Assembly (NCBI GenBank): GCA_040004035.1
Contig: JAMPLN010000028.1
DNA: 64,000 nt
Reading direction: 5' to 3' (one strand)
Source of the DNA: Microcoleus vaginatus_C
GTDB lineage: Bacteria > Cyanobacteriota > Cyanobacteriia > Cyanobacteriales > Microcoleaceae
Of the stretch, positions 1 to 8,557 are shown piece after piece; the first letter of the stretch is position 1; each line of letters opens with the position of its first letter. The notes under the pieces are model-generated. The model made no database searches, was not told where the DNA came from, and was given only the letters and a program-made list of their open reading frames with translations. The translations under genes were made by a program, and so were the position numbers.

Positions 1-105
1 GCCGTTCGTTCAGTTGTCAATACTGGGAAGCGACAGGGTTTAACTGCTTATCAATCCATTCAAGAAGCTCTCTCTATTGATGGCTCCCTTTTTTCCCCTA
101 GTTGA
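1..105 (+). CDS. C-terminal end of a transposase (cut by window edge)
   Basis: An open frame enters from the left edge and stops with TGA at 103-105, giving 34 residues that begin AVRSVVNTGKRQGLTAYQS. The short VRSVxxTxKRQG stretch resembles the extreme C-terminus of IS66-type transposases, but this is a resemblance from memory and too short for a firm family call. The frame overlaps the 3' end of the convergent GIY-YIG gene on the other strand, which suggests that an element landed in or at the end of that gene. It could also be a chance open frame. Confidence 0.4.
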   Translation, partial: AVRSVVNTGKRQGLTAYQSIQEALSIDGSLFSPS

Positions 106-948
106 GCAATTACCATCTTGGTTATCTTTAGCCAAAGATATCCCTCCAATCCCAAGCAAACACTTATTTTTTAAGATGGCTAAAGAAGCTTCATCAACAG
201 CCCTAACCTCTACATTTGCCACTTGAGTCAAATCGTACCCTTGAATGTATTGTAATGCTTCTCGATCGATTCCATATACTTCTATAACTAACCCATTAAC
301 CAACAATCTTCTCACGGCTAATTCATAAATGGGTTTACCTTTATAAGTATAAGCAAATTCCCAATTAGTATAATAATTACTGCGCTTTCTAAAAATCCTT
401 CTCAGGAAACGCATTTCTGAGTTCCAGTTGTAGCCTAATTCACTTAGATTTATGCAAATATGTATTAAAGTCAGAGGCAAAACAGCCTTTTTTACTCTCC
501 AATTATCTTGCCAATAGATAGAAGTTTCGATAAATTTAAGGTCTTCTTTTCGGGCGGATTCTACACCTAATACAAAACTGTAAGGGGCTAGGCTAAATAA
601 CGTTTCCCGTAATAATCTCTCTGTGGGAGCTAATTTCTTAGCCTTGACTTGAGTTCCATTCAACTGCGGGCTGTAATGCTCAATCCGCTGCTGTTCGATA
701 ATATCAAGTAGCGATTCAGGCAATAATTCGTAGTAGATAGTAAACTGTTTTTTTCGTTGCTTTTGTAGTTGATCTAGTCTGTGGTGACTATCACCTGTCC
801 ACCGGGTACGAAGATTCTTTGCTTTTCCGATGTACCAAATTATGGAGTTTTCATCTACAACGTAATATATTCCAGATTCTTCGGGCAGTAGTGTTCTGCT
901 CTTTAAACTTATATGAGGTAATTGCAAGATCTGTTCGTCTGCACTCAT
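40..948 (-). CDS. GIY-YIG nuclease family protein
   Basis: The N-terminal 90 residues form a GIY-YIG domain: GIYYV near residue 24, WYIGKAKNLRTRW near residue 35, then a conserved Glu in the EQQRIEHYSPQLNG segment, the usual place for the metal-binding catalytic Glu. The rest (about 210 residues) has no recognised domain. The ATG at 948 is preferred because the GIY motif follows at the normal distance; a TTG at 1017 would add 23 residues of no recognisable character. The last 20 or so codons are read antisense through the convergent transposase tail, so the natural C-terminus may have been replaced. Role unknown: GIY-YIG domains occur in repair, restriction and homing enzymes, and there is no partner gene here. 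Confidence 0.75.
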   Translation of the reverse strand: MSADEQILQLPHISLKSRTLLPEESGIYYVVDENSIIWYIGKAKNLRTRWTGDSHHRLDQLQKQRKKQFTIYYELLPESLLDIIEQQRIEHYSPQLNGTQVKAKKLAPTERLLRETLFSLAPYSFVLGVESARKEDLKFIETSIYWQDNWRVKKAVLPLTLIHICINLSELGYNWNSEMRFLRRIFRKRSNYYTNWEFAYTYKGKPIYELAVRRLLVNGLVIEVYGIDREALQYIQGYDLTQVANVEVRAVDEASLAILKNKCLLGIGGISLAKDNQDGNCSTRGKKGAINRESFLNGLISS

Positions 949-1044
949 ATTTTTGTTTTCTAGTTGATGCGATGTGTCTCTAGAGCTAATATTCTCATGT
1001 GGGCGCGCTAATGTCAAGGGAACTCGCAGTTCTTCTCAAACCGC

Positions 1045-1082
1045 TTTGTCCGTAAATCCTGTTAATTCTAGAGACAAGGTAG
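1045..1082. repeat. 38-bp repeat, copy 1 (right flank copy at 2846-2883)
   Basis: The sequence reads TTTGTCCnTAAATCCTGTTA followed by ATTnnAGAGACnAGGTAG. The same 38 bp recur in the same orientation at 2846-2883 with 4 differences. The two copies bracket the amidase gene. Confidence 0.7.
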
Positions 1083-1106
1083 TCATTAGACAGCAGTAAC
1101 AATCAA

Positions 1107-1238
1107 GTAGGGTGCGTCAGCTAGCATTATTTTCGCTATAAACTAACAATCTCACAACTGACGCACGCCGGCAAAAAACGGTGCGTCAGATTCATACTTT
1201 CCGTGTAAATTAAAAATCTCAAACCTGACGAACCCTAC
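1107..1238. repeat. Inverted-repeat element built on GTGCGTCAG/CTGACGCAC
   Basis: GTAGGGTGCGTCAG at 1107-1120 is answered by CTGACGCAC at 1158-1166. GGTGCGTCAG at 1180-1189 is answered by CTGACGAACCCTAC at 1225-1238. The outermost arms are also near-complementary to each other. Two foldable units of about 60 bp stand side by side. Intergenic palindromes of this kind are common in filamentous cyanobacteria. The rest of the 949-1282 gap holds only this element and the 38-bp repeat. Confidence 0.7.
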
Positions 1239-1282
1239 CACTGATTGTATTCTTGACCATCAAGTGAAACTTGATAAAATGC

Positions 1283-2761
1283 TCAGTAACCAGGTGGGTG
1301 TTGCAAGCTACCAACCACTTTGTCGATCGCTTCTGTGATCGCCAACAACTCCATTTCACGCCACCGCTTACCAACAATTTGCATTCCAATCGGTAAACCA
1401 TTTTGAGTTTGTCCAATTGGAATTACCACGGCAGGATGTCCGCTAAGATTAAAAGGCATGGTGTAAGCTCCGTTTGCCACTGAATAAGGATAGGATCTGC
1501 CATCAATGTCAACTGCACTCCAAGCGGGACGGTGAGTAAACGCAGCGGTTGCAGCAACGGGACAAAGCCAGACATCCCACGGTTCTAATGCCTCATCTAT
1601 ATGGGCAGTGAAGCGATCGCGCTGTGTGAGTGCCTCGAAATATCTTTTCAAACTTGGATTCAATATCTCAGGTAGCAATCTGCTGAAATCTCCCAATTTT
1701 CGGAGTTCCTTGTCGCCTTGGGTTGCGGTGCGGAAAATTAACTCTAAACTGCGACGCAGGTTATATCTATCCTGCGGTTGAGCGTAGATAGTGAGGTACA
1801 TTGAGATCCGTCCGTAGAGATTCAATATTTTGGAAAGGTCAAAGTCTTTGGGAAGCCAGCGTTCGGTTTGGACACCTGCGTCAGAGAGTGTCTGCACGAT
1901 CGACTCCATAGCTGCTCGAATTTCAGAAGCAACGGGAACTTGGGCCCATTCAGCAGTCCAAGCGATTTTGAGATGCTGCAAAGGCTTGCCCGAGGGTCGA
2001 TCGAGCGGAACCGGCGGGACATCAGGGCGTCGCAGATCCGCGCCTGCAATTAATGAAAAACATAGCCGGATATCTTCGAGCGATCGAGCAAAACACCCAA
2101 CGGTCATCATTTGCCGAATAGACAGTGGCATTCCCGGCACTTCAGGAATCTGCCCTGCTGTAGAAATACGGCGATCTGTCGGCTTTAAACCATATATGCC
2201 GCAGAAATGAGCAGGCTGACGCACCGAACCCCCGAAATCGTTGCCCAAATCTAACGGTGAAAGTCCGGCGGCGACAGCAGCGGCACTCCCTCCAGAACTG
2301 CCCCCAGGTGTGTAGTCAAGATGCCAAGGATTATTCACCCGTGGAAACAGAGAATTTGTGCTTTGATAATCGGCAGCCAGTTCCGCCATGTTGGTTTTTC
2401 CCATGATGACAGCACCTGCTGCCCGCAATCTCGCAACCGCAGTTGCATCATGTTGAGGCACATAATCTTTGAGGGGAATATAGCCTGCTGTGGTGCGGAG
2501 TCCGGCTGTTTCAAAAATGTCTTTAATCGTGATGGGAACCCCATGTAAAGCACCCCAGTTTTCTCCTCTGGCTAGGGCTTCATCGGCAAGTCTTGCTCTA
2601 GTACGAGCATTGTCTTCATCCAGCGTACAAATGGCGTTTAATTGCGAGTTGTGCTTTGCGATTTGAGTAAGGTAAGCGTCGAGAACTTCGACGGCAGAGA
2701 CTTGGCGATCGCGAATCATTCGCGCTAGCTGATGGGCAGAGGCAAACGTCAGGCTACTCAT
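1283..2761 (-). CDS. Amidase (amidase-signature family, GatA-like)
   Basis: This is a 492-residue hydrolase of carboxylic amides. The Ser-cisSer-Lys triad is visible: Lys80 in PITIK, the glycine-serine loop GGSSGGS at 153-159, and the nucleophile Ser179 in DFGGSVRQPA. The length is normal for the family. ATG 2761 is chosen over an upstream in-frame start at 2794 because the family's conserved N-terminus (LTFASAHQLARMIRDRQVSA) begins right there. No gatB or gatC is adjacent, so a free-standing amidase is more likely than the Glu-tRNA(Gln) amidotransferase subunit. Substrate unknown. The gene is bracketed by 38-bp direct repeats at 1045 and 2846, which may mark insertion as a unit. Confidence 0.9.
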   Translation of the reverse strand: MSSLTFASAHQLARMIRDRQVSAVEVLDAYLTQIAKHNSQLNAICTLDEDNARTRARLADEALARGENWGALHGVPITIKDIFETAGLRTTAGYIPLKDYVPQHDATAVARLRAAGAVIMGKTNMAELAADYQSTNSLFPRVNNPWHLDYTPGGSSGGSAAAVAAGLSPLDLGNDFGGSVRQPAHFCGIYGLKPTDRRISTAGQIPEVPGMPLSIRQMMTVGCFARSLEDIRLCFSLIAGADLRRPDVPPVPLDRPSGKPLQHLKIAWTAEWAQVPVASEIRAAMESIVQTLSDAGVQTERWLPKDFDLSKILNLYGRISMYLTIYAQPQDRYNLRRSLELIFRTATQGDKELRKLGDFSRLLPEILNPSLKRYFEALTQRDRFTAHIDEALEPWDVWLCPVAATAAFTHRPAWSAVDIDGRSYPYSVANGAYTMPFNLSGHPAVVIPIGQTQNGLPIGMQIVGKRWREMELLAITEAIDKVVGSLQHPPGY

Positions 2762-2845
2762 AAGCAACAAACAGGTATTTCTCGATCGACTCAATTATAT
2801 TCACTTTTAGTTAATATAGTTAACTAATCTCCAACGGCTTTCGGT

Positions 2846-2883
2846 TTTGTCCCTAAATCCTGTTAATTGCAGAGACCAGGTAG
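2846..2883. repeat. 38-bp repeat, copy 2
   Basis: This is the second copy of the repeat at 1045-1082, in the same orientation. It lies 85 bp upstream of the amidase start. The rest of the 2762-3112 gap is AT-rich and must contain the promoter of the SLH gene, but no clear -35/-10 pair is called. Confidence 0.7.
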
Positions 2884-3112
2884 ATAAGGGAGATAAGCAA
2901 CATAAGGATTTTAAGGAATTTAAGCATTTTACAATTCCACACCAAGAATAAAAACATTTATTTTAAAAGACCGTATCTTCCCCGCACGAAAAATAAAACA
3001 ATTCAATAATGATTACATAACTGAGGGAAAGAGCAACTTGGGCAGGAATCAATCAGCCTATCAAAAGCTTAGTTATCCTCAATAAAAAAATGTGTAAATT
3101 GGAGAATCAAAA

Positions 3113-4366
3113 ATGTCTGTATTACATCGCATTAAATCTGGTACATCTGTTTTATTAACCTTGGGAACAGTTGCCGGAACCGCAGCGCCGATGCTAGCTC
3201 CCGCGCCTTCTTTTGCTCAGACAGCTTTTTCGGATGTTAATAATAACTACTGGGCAAAAGACTTTATTCAAGATTTGTCAGAAAGAGGCATTATCAAAGG
3301 ATTTCCCGATGGTAGTTTTCGCCCGGATGCACCGGTAACGCGGGCTGAATTCGCGGCAATGGTGCGTTCTGTGAAAAAGCCAAAAACCCGCGCTGCTGTA
3401 AGGTTTGCCGATGTTCCGTCTAATTTTTGGGCAAGCGGGGCGATCGCAGAAGCTTACGAAATGGGATGGATGTCTGGCTATCCCGGCAATGTTTTCAGAC
3501 CGACACAGCAGATTCCTCGCGTTCAAGTTGTAGTCGCTTTAAATAACGGAATGGGCTATGAGCCTACGTGCGATTTTCAAGATGTTCTCAGCTACTATAA
3601 TGATGCGGGTGAGATTCAAAGTTATGCTGCCAAAAGCGTTGCTGCTGCTACTGAAAAACAGTTAGTTGTCAGCTATCCCAATCCTAAATCTCTCAAACCG
3701 AACAAGTCAGCAACGCGAGCTGAAGTAGCGGCTTTTATCTATCAAACATTAGTGAGTACCAATCAAGCAAGACCAATTAATTCTCCTTACATTGCTAAGA
3801 TTGATGTTAGCGAATCTGTTGCTGTGCAAATTCCCAGGGGGGTGACTATCCCCATCGAGTACACAAAAGGCAAGATTTTGCTCGCCCCTAATGACAAGTC
3901 TCCGATTACGCTGACTGTAGCTGCGGATATCACGGGCAATAATGGCCAAGTGCTGATACCGGAAGGCTCGAAAATTAGTGGCGAATTGCGATCGACTGCT
4001 TCCGGTGTTCAGTTTGTGGCTCAAGAATTAAGTATACTCAACGGCAGCAGAGTGCCTCTCAATGCCACTTCGCAACTGATTACTAGGAAAGAAACTGTTA
4101 CCAAGGGCGTTAATGTTGGTAATCTGGTTAAGAATACGGCGTTGGGTGCAGCAGCAGCGGCGGCGATTGCAGGGGTTACGGGCGATCGGGCGATCGCGAC
4201 TGAAGAGGTGCTCGGCGGTGCGGGAATCGGGACTTTGATCGGGGTGTTTTTGGGTCGAGATAAAGTCGATTTGTATGCTGTTAATCCTGACACCGATTTA
4301 GATTTGCTTTTGAATTCCGATTTGGTAGTTGGTACTGCCAGCACAGGCATTTGTAGCGCTCGATAG
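3113..4366 (+). CDS. S-layer homology (SLH) domain envelope protein
   Basis: This is a secreted protein of 417 residues. A signal peptide covers residues 1-36 and ends with SFAQT. Three SLH modules follow (about 38-90, 95-145 and 155-205), each with the FxDV/FPDGxFRP...TRAE pattern used to bind cell-wall polymer. The C-terminal half (VLIPEGSKISGELR through SQLI) resembles the beta-rich TrbI/VirB10-type fold, followed by an Ala/Gly-rich hydrophobic stretch near 345-385 that could sit in a membrane. GGAG at 3101-3104 lies 8 bases before the ATG and fixes the start. Likely role: anchoring or scaffolding at the cell envelope. It is monocistronic; a weak terminator follows. Confidence 0.88.
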   Translation: MSVLHRIKSGTSVLLTLGTVAGTAAPMLAPAPSFAQTAFSDVNNNYWAKDFIQDLSERGIIKGFPDGSFRPDAPVTRAEFAAMVRSVKKPKTRAAVRFADVPSNFWASGAIAEAYEMGWMSGYPGNVFRPTQQIPRVQVVVALNNGMGYEPTCDFQDVLSYYNDAGEIQSYAAKSVAAATEKQLVVSYPNPKSLKPNKSATRAEVAAFIYQTLVSTNQARPINSPYIAKIDVSESVAVQIPRGVTIPIEYTKGKILLAPNDKSPITLTVAADITGNNGQVLIPEGSKISGELRSTASGVQFVAQELSILNGSRVPLNATSQLITRKETVTKGVNVGNLVKNTALGAAAAAAIAGVTGDRAIATEEVLGGAGIGTLIGVFLGRDKVDLYAVNPDTDLDLLLNSDLVVGTASTGICSAR

Positions 4367-4392
4367 AGCCGATACTTGGAAATTTCCTCAAA

Positions 4393-4415
4393 CCCCTCGC
4401 CTTACAGGAGAGGGG
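4393..4415 (+). terminator. Possible terminator after the SLH gene
   Basis: CCCCTC at 4393-4398 pairs with GAGGGG at 4410-4415 around an 11-base loop, followed by CTTTAATTT. It lies 27 bp past the stop codon. The stem is short and the T-run weak. Confidence 0.45.
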
Positions 4416-4440
4416 CTTTAATTTGTGTATTTTACCTCGC

Positions 4441-4551
4441 TAAGCTGTCGCGCATTTAAATTGTATATTCAGGGCGGGCGGGACGCCCAACCCCTACTCC
4501 CCACAAGACTTTGATTTTTTTTGACATACAATTTAAAGGCAGAACAGCTTA
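4441..4551. mobile_element. MITE-like element with 26-bp terminal inverted repeats
   Basis: The left end 4441-4466 (TAAGCTGTCGCGCATTTAAA then TTGTAT) and the reverse complement of the right end 4526-4551 (TAAGCTGTTCTGCCTTTAAA then TTGTAT) match at 22 of 26 positions. The 59-bp core contains GGGCGGGCGGGACGCCC, itself a hairpin. There is no coding capacity. No clear target-site duplication is visible. Its structure fits a non-autonomous miniature element. Confidence 0.65.
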
Positions 4552-4602
4552 CAGGTGCATCTAACCAAACAATTAATCAGGAATTTTTAAAATTGTGAGT
4601 TT

Positions 4603-5112
4603 CTACGGACATCCCAAACTTTCGCGGGTAGAAACTCCCGTCACGGGATTGACACCATCTGCTTTCTCGCACAGGATACTCACTTGATAAGCGTCGATAA
4701 TCGCGTCAGTAAAATCAGCGCCGGAAATGGCAGCATCAAAAAACCGAGTTCGAGTCATAATTGCCCCGGAAAAATTAGCATTTGTCAAATTAGCGCCGTC
4801 GAATGTAACTCTATCTGCCAAAGCACCGGAGAGGTTGGCACCTGACAAGTTGGCATTCAGCAAAACTCCCTTAGTCAAAATCGCATTAGTTAAATCAGCA
4901 CCTTGAAAATTTGTTCCCCGCATTTCAGCGGCGACAAATGTTCCCCCCGCTAAATCAGAGTTGGAAAAATCGCGATCGGACAAATTAATATTTGTGTAAT
5001 TAATACTTGTTTTGGGCAGGGCAAATGCCGGAGTAGCACTCAGCAGCACCCACCCAAAAGCCAACACTAAACTTACAAACAGGCTCAGGAAAATTCTCAA
5101 AACACTTTTCAT
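4603..5112 (-). CDS. Thylakoid-lumen type pentapeptide repeat protein
   Basis: This protein has 169 residues. A signal peptide with a hydrophobic core ends at ATPAFA (residues 26-32). About 15 A(N/D)Lxx pentapeptide repeats then run from about 38 to 140 and should form a right-handed beta-helix. The C-terminus LCEKADGVNPVTGVSTRESL has the Cys-x-x-Ala...Asn-Pro-x-Thr-Gly...Thr-Arg-x-Ser pattern seen in lumenal pentapeptide proteins of cyanobacteria and chloroplasts. The two Cys (about 149 and 168) could form a disulfide cap. Function in the family is not established. It is transcribed the same way as the LCP gene upstream but separated from it by tandem repeats. Confidence 0.88.
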   Translation of the reverse strand: MKSVLRIFLSLFVSLVLAFGWVLLSATPAFALPKTSINYTNINLSDRDFSNSDLAGGTFVAAEMRGTNFQGADLTNAILTKGVLLNANLSGANLSGALADRVTFDGANLTNANFSGAIMTRTRFFDAAISGADFTDAIIDAYQVSILCEKADGVNPVTGVSTRESLGCP

Positions 5113-5135
5113 GATGGGAAGGGGGAATTGGGCAT

Positions 5136-5180
5136 TGTTGACTGTTGACTGTTGACTGTTGACTGCTGACTAATGACTAA
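5136..5180. repeat. Heptameric tandem repeat, TGTTGAC unit
   Basis: About four exact TGTTGAC units are followed by degenerate GCTGACTAATGACTAATAAC. It is one of several heptamer arrays in this window and fills the gap between the LCP gene and the pentapeptide gene. Confidence 0.85.
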
Positions 5181-5187
5181 TAACTAA

Positions 5188-6537
5188 TTAAAATCGCTTT
5201 ACCCAATCTTCGCCAACGCGAAGTGTCAAGTCAGAATTGATTTCACCCGTAGAAGATGCTTCAATTTTACCGCCTCCTAATTCTTTTTGCAGTAGATTGG
5301 CTGCCTCTAAATCGCCTTGCTGAACAATAATTTGACTTTGACGCTGCTTCAGGGGCGCATCCTGCACTACAGATACATTAAAAAACCCCTTTTTTGTGAG
5401 AAAGTCAGCAACGTTTTTGGCGGTTGTCGGTTTGCTAGAAGCGTTTTGGACAGATATTTTGAGGTTTTTGGGCAACAGGGACTCGCTGGGATTGCGAATT
5501 CGTCCTTGTTCAAAATCCGGCACGCCGAGGTTCAAGTATTGTGTCATAATGCGATCGCGCCCGATCGCATCTACAATCCAATAACTCCTCAAATCCCCTG
5601 TTTCTGAACTAGAACTTCCCGGCAACATTACCATTTTAAAATTCTCTCGCTCCAATTGCAAACCGAAATTGGCTAGCGTCAATATTTCCTCATAACTTAG
5701 GTTTGTATCCACATATTTTTGCATCAATCGAACAATTTGTGGCAAGCGCACCAATGCTGATGGACTTGCGAGGCGGTCCCGAATAGCTTGAATTAAAGAT
5801 TGCTGCCGTTGAATGCGGCCAATATCTCCTAAACCGTCGTTGCGAAATCGAGCAAATTGTTCTGCTTGTTCTCCGTTGAGAGTTTGCCATCCCTGGCCTA
5901 AGTTTATTTTTAACTTTTGGGCGGTATCTGTATAGGACATCGCGCGAGGTACAAATACCTCAACTCCGCCCAACAAATCGACTAATTCCTGAAACGCATT
6001 GCTGCTGACTCGCACGTATCTTTCAATTTTCGTATTGTTCAGCATACTGCTAACTAATTGCGTCGCCAAAGCTGCTCCTCCCCTAGCATTAGCTTCGCTA
6101 ATTTTGCTGAAGCTAATTCCGGGCTCTTCGACTTTAGTATCTCGTGGAACTGAAAGCAAACTAATAGATTTATCTCTAGGTTCGAGGTGAAATAAGAGTA
6201 TGGTATCGCTGCGACCCTCAAAAATCTTAGGGGAATTAGCCGCCGCTTCCGGCACGCGGTCAATTCCCAATATCAAGATATTAACTGACCGCGACAGGCG
6301 GTATCCAGAGCGGTTGGAGGATAGATAGTCAAAGCCAGTCGCCTCTAATACTCTATTGATAATTGGCGGTTCCACGGGAGCTAACAGGGCAGTAATTGCC
6401 CCCATTGTGGCCGAGATGGCGGCGGTGAAGACTAGGAAAAATAGCCCCACTATATACACGAAAAATTTAGGCTTTTTTCGAGATATTTGATCGACTGGTT
6501 GAACAAAGTTTCTTTTAAAAATTGACAAGTTTTTCAT
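5188..6537 (-). CDS. LytR-CpsA-Psr (LCP) family cell-wall glycopolymer ligase
   Basis: This is a 449-residue membrane-anchored protein. A cytoplasmic tail of about 27 residues and one transmembrane helix (about 28-52) precede the LCP domain. Marks of that domain are NILILGIDR (about 86), GRSDTILLFHLEP, SVPRDT (the Arg and Asp that bind pyrophosphate), ALATQLVSSML, and FARFRNDGLGDIGRIQRQQ. A LytR_C-like domain follows at about 355-445 (KISVQNASS...). Family members attach lipid-linked polysaccharide to peptidoglycan. The neighbours are the SLH and pentapeptide envelope proteins, which suits an envelope role. The polymer it handles is unknown. Confidence 0.9.
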   Translation of the reverse strand: MKNLSIFKRNFVQPVDQISRKKPKFFVYIVGLFFLVFTAAISATMGAITALLAPVEPPIINRVLEATGFDYLSSNRSGYRLSRSVNILILGIDRVPEAAANSPKIFEGRSDTILLFHLEPRDKSISLLSVPRDTKVEEPGISFSKISEANARGGAALATQLVSSMLNNTKIERYVRVSSNAFQELVDLLGGVEVFVPRAMSYTDTAQKLKINLGQGWQTLNGEQAEQFARFRNDGLGDIGRIQRQQSLIQAIRDRLASPSALVRLPQIVRLMQKYVDTNLSYEEILTLANFGLQLERENFKMVMLPGSSSSETGDLRSYWIVDAIGRDRIMTQYLNLGVPDFEQGRIRNPSESLLPKNLKISVQNASSKPTTAKNVADFLTKKGFFNVSVVQDAPLKQRQSQIIVQQGDLEAANLLQKELGGGKIEASSTGEINSDLTLRVGEDWVKRF

Positions 6538-6551
6538 GGACTTGCTGTTGG

Positions 6552-6899
6552 TTATTGCAGTTTTTCAGCTTTGCAGTAAAACTTGGGCGGTGCTTCTGGA
6601 AAGTATTTGAACATAGCCGGACACAGCCAGCCTTCGAGATTTTTCGATTCCCACCGATACCAGTTACCGCCGTATTCTGCTTTCAACCACAGCATTTCTG
6701 CTTGATATCCGGGAAATGGATTCGCTGAAAATAAAAGTCGGAAACCTTGAGCGGCATTGGGAATGTCTGCGACAAGCGCGTTAATCATTTCGGGGACGCC
6801 CTGAACAAATGGTTCTCGGACAAGTCCGACTCGCTCGTCGTCAAAAACCCAGGTGTACTGTTCGCGATAGGGGTAAATTACCATCATGGCATTGGACAT
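6552..6899 (-). CDS. Small conserved protein, DUF6717-like
   Basis: This is a 115-residue soluble protein with no signal or membrane segment. It is rich in aromatic residues: MVIYPYREQYTWVFDDE, then PFVQGVPEMINALV, then GFRLLFSANPFPGYQAEMLW, then GGNWYRWE and GWLCPAMFKYFPEAPP. I recognise the pattern as the uncharacterised DUF6717 type, from memory. The start at 6899 is fixed by GAGGAG about 7 bases upstream (AAAAGAGGAGAATAC then ATG); a longer frame to 7001 has no such signal. Its stop lies 14 bp before the LCP start on the same strand, so the two may be co-transcribed. Confidence 0.8.
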   Translation of the reverse strand: MSNAMMVIYPYREQYTWVFDDERVGLVREPFVQGVPEMINALVADIPNAAQGFRLLFSANPFPGYQAEMLWLKAEYGGNWYRWESKNLEGWLCPAMFKYFPEAPPKFYCKAEKLQ

Positions 6900-7323
6900 G
6901 GTATTCTCCTCTTTTCCCTTCCTTTGTTTTGTCTGCGAAAATGCAAATGTGGATACATTATATTCTGTGGCGCGGAAGTTGTGTGCTATCCGATTTGACA
7001 ACCCTGTTTTAACTTAAGAAATTTCGCGAGTTATTTACAAACTTTATTAGGCTGGGACGGATTGGAGAAATCTAGGGCTATCGGGCTTGAGAGCAGTTTT
7101 TTTATTTTTTTTATTTGAGGTAAAGAGTGGCAAATTTAAAAAAGGTTAAAGGTTATTAAGTGCCAGATTTTTACCTCTAATTATGCCTTTTTTTCTAACA
7201 GTTATTATGTTGGTAGTAAGGACGAATACTCTGTATTCACCAAAAGTATGGAAACTCCACCCTAACTAGAAACCTATAACTGTTTGTAGCTGGGTGTTAT
7301 GTTTCTTTTCGGGAAGCTTCAGC
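6900..7323. other. Intergenic region without a recognisable gene
   Basis: These 424 bp are AT-rich with poly-T runs (7097-7115). They hold the promoter for the small protein on the minus strand. No RNA gene, repeat or conserved frame was recognised. Confidence 0.6.
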
Positions 7324-8499
7324 TCAAATTTTCGTCAGCTCAACCAGCGCCTTAGCTAAATATTGATACTGTGGCAAAGTATTGTACAACTGAGCCGAAA
7401 TCCTCACCAACTGCTTACTAGCATCCGGCCAAGGAATCACGGGAACTTCAATTTTAAAAATCTCCCATAGCGCCTCTTGCAAAGGGGGAATTCCTCCCTT
7501 TGCAACCACATCAGACTGGGAGTCGGCCAGTGGCACAACAGCCATTGAACCAACCATTTCATCAGGACAAGGCAGTGGCAAACCTAATTTGTCCGCCAAT
7601 ATTTTTCTCCCCCCCAATGCTAAAGCATGATTTTTTGCCCTCAATTCCGGCCAGCCGCCGCTCAATAAAGAACCCATAAAATCAATAGCTACAGGCACGC
7701 ACAAATAGGGACTCGGATCGACAGTTCCCATCCAATCAAATTCTAACTGAAAGCGCGATTTATCAGCGCGGGGCGAGTTAGCACCGTGACTAATAGTAGT
7801 TGGGCGAATGGCATTTTGCTTGTCGCGCCGCACGTATAAAAAGCCCGCACCTTTCGGCGCGCACAGCCACTTGTGGCAATTTCCCGTATAGTAAGCCGCC
7901 CCAATTTCATCTAAATTCAGCGCTACCATTCCCGGCGCGTGAGCTCCGTCTACTAATACATCTACGCCACGGTTAGCTAACTCACCGACTAACTGTTTGA
8001 TGGGAAAGATTAAACCTGTTTGGCTGACAACATGGTCTAATAAAGCTAACTTTGTTTGCGGTGAAACGGACTTAATTATTGTTTCAATAATTTGGTCTGG
8101 TGACTCAATGGGAAAGGGGACTTCTGCTACTATTACTTTAGCGCCTGTACGCTCGGCTACAAAATTAAGTGTGTTGCGGCAAGCGTTGTATTCCTGATTT
8201 GTAGTTAGCAATTCGTCGCCCGGAGAAAAACAGAGCGATCGCAAAACAGCATTTACTCCCGTCGTGGCATTCGGCACAAACGCCAAGTCATCCTCAGCCG
8301 CACCGAGAAATGCTGCTAACTGATTTCTCGCATTATCCAACAAGGGTTCAAATTCCCGCAGTAAAAAGCGCAATGGTTCTCTTTCCAGTTGTTCTCGAAA
8401 AATGGTTTGTGCTTCCAGTACGGGAATCGGACAAGCCCCAAAAGAGCCGTGATTGAGGAAAGTTATATCGCGATCGAGCAACCAATATTGGTTAATCAT
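7324..8499 (-). CDS. PLP-dependent class V aminotransferase (isopenicillin-N-epimerase-like)
   Basis: This protein has 391 residues and the fold-type I PLP architecture. It opens with FLNHGSFGACP, the epimerase-subgroup N-terminus; NATTGVNAVLRSL (about 77-89) holds the phosphate-binding turn; VDGAHAPG (Asp184, His187) contacts the cofactor; and YTGNCHKWLCAPKGAGFL carries the Schiff-base Lys210. There is no cysteine-desulfurase active-site Cys loop, so a desulfurase role is unlikely. The substrate cannot be told from sequence. It is the last gene of the minus-strand run ntcB - TrpD-like - mobA - this gene, with a 49-bp repeat-filled gap to mobA. Confidence 0.85.
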   Translation of the reverse strand: MINQYWLLDRDITFLNHGSFGACPIPVLEAQTIFREQLEREPLRFLLREFEPLLDNARNQLAAFLGAAEDDLAFVPNATTGVNAVLRSLCFSPGDELLTTNQEYNACRNTLNFVAERTGAKVIVAEVPFPIESPDQIIETIIKSVSPQTKLALLDHVVSQTGLIFPIKQLVGELANRGVDVLVDGAHAPGMVALNLDEIGAAYYTGNCHKWLCAPKGAGFLYVRRDKQNAIRPTTISHGANSPRADKSRFQLEFDWMGTVDPSPYLCVPVAIDFMGSLLSGGWPELRAKNHALALGGRKILADKLGLPLPCPDEMVGSMAVVPLADSQSDVVAKGGIPPLQEALWEIFKIEVPVIPWPDASKQLVRISAQLYNTLPQYQYLAKALVELTKI

Positions 8500-8557
8500 T
8501 AGTAATTAGTAATTAGTAGTTAGTCACTCAACGGTCAACCGTCAACCGTCAACCGTT
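8500..8557. repeat. Heptameric tandem repeats (TTAGTAA and GTCAACC units)
   Basis: TAGTAATTAGTAATTAGTAG at 8500-8519 is followed by repeated GGTCAACCGTCAACC up to 8557. The mobA stop codon (8549-8551) and its last codons lie inside this array, so array length changes would alter the mobA C-terminus. Confidence 0.8.

Noticed and set aside
1283..2761. gatA as the symbol for the amidase
   Set aside because: The triad is shared by all amidase-signature enzymes; no gatB/gatC context and no GatA-specific feature was identified.
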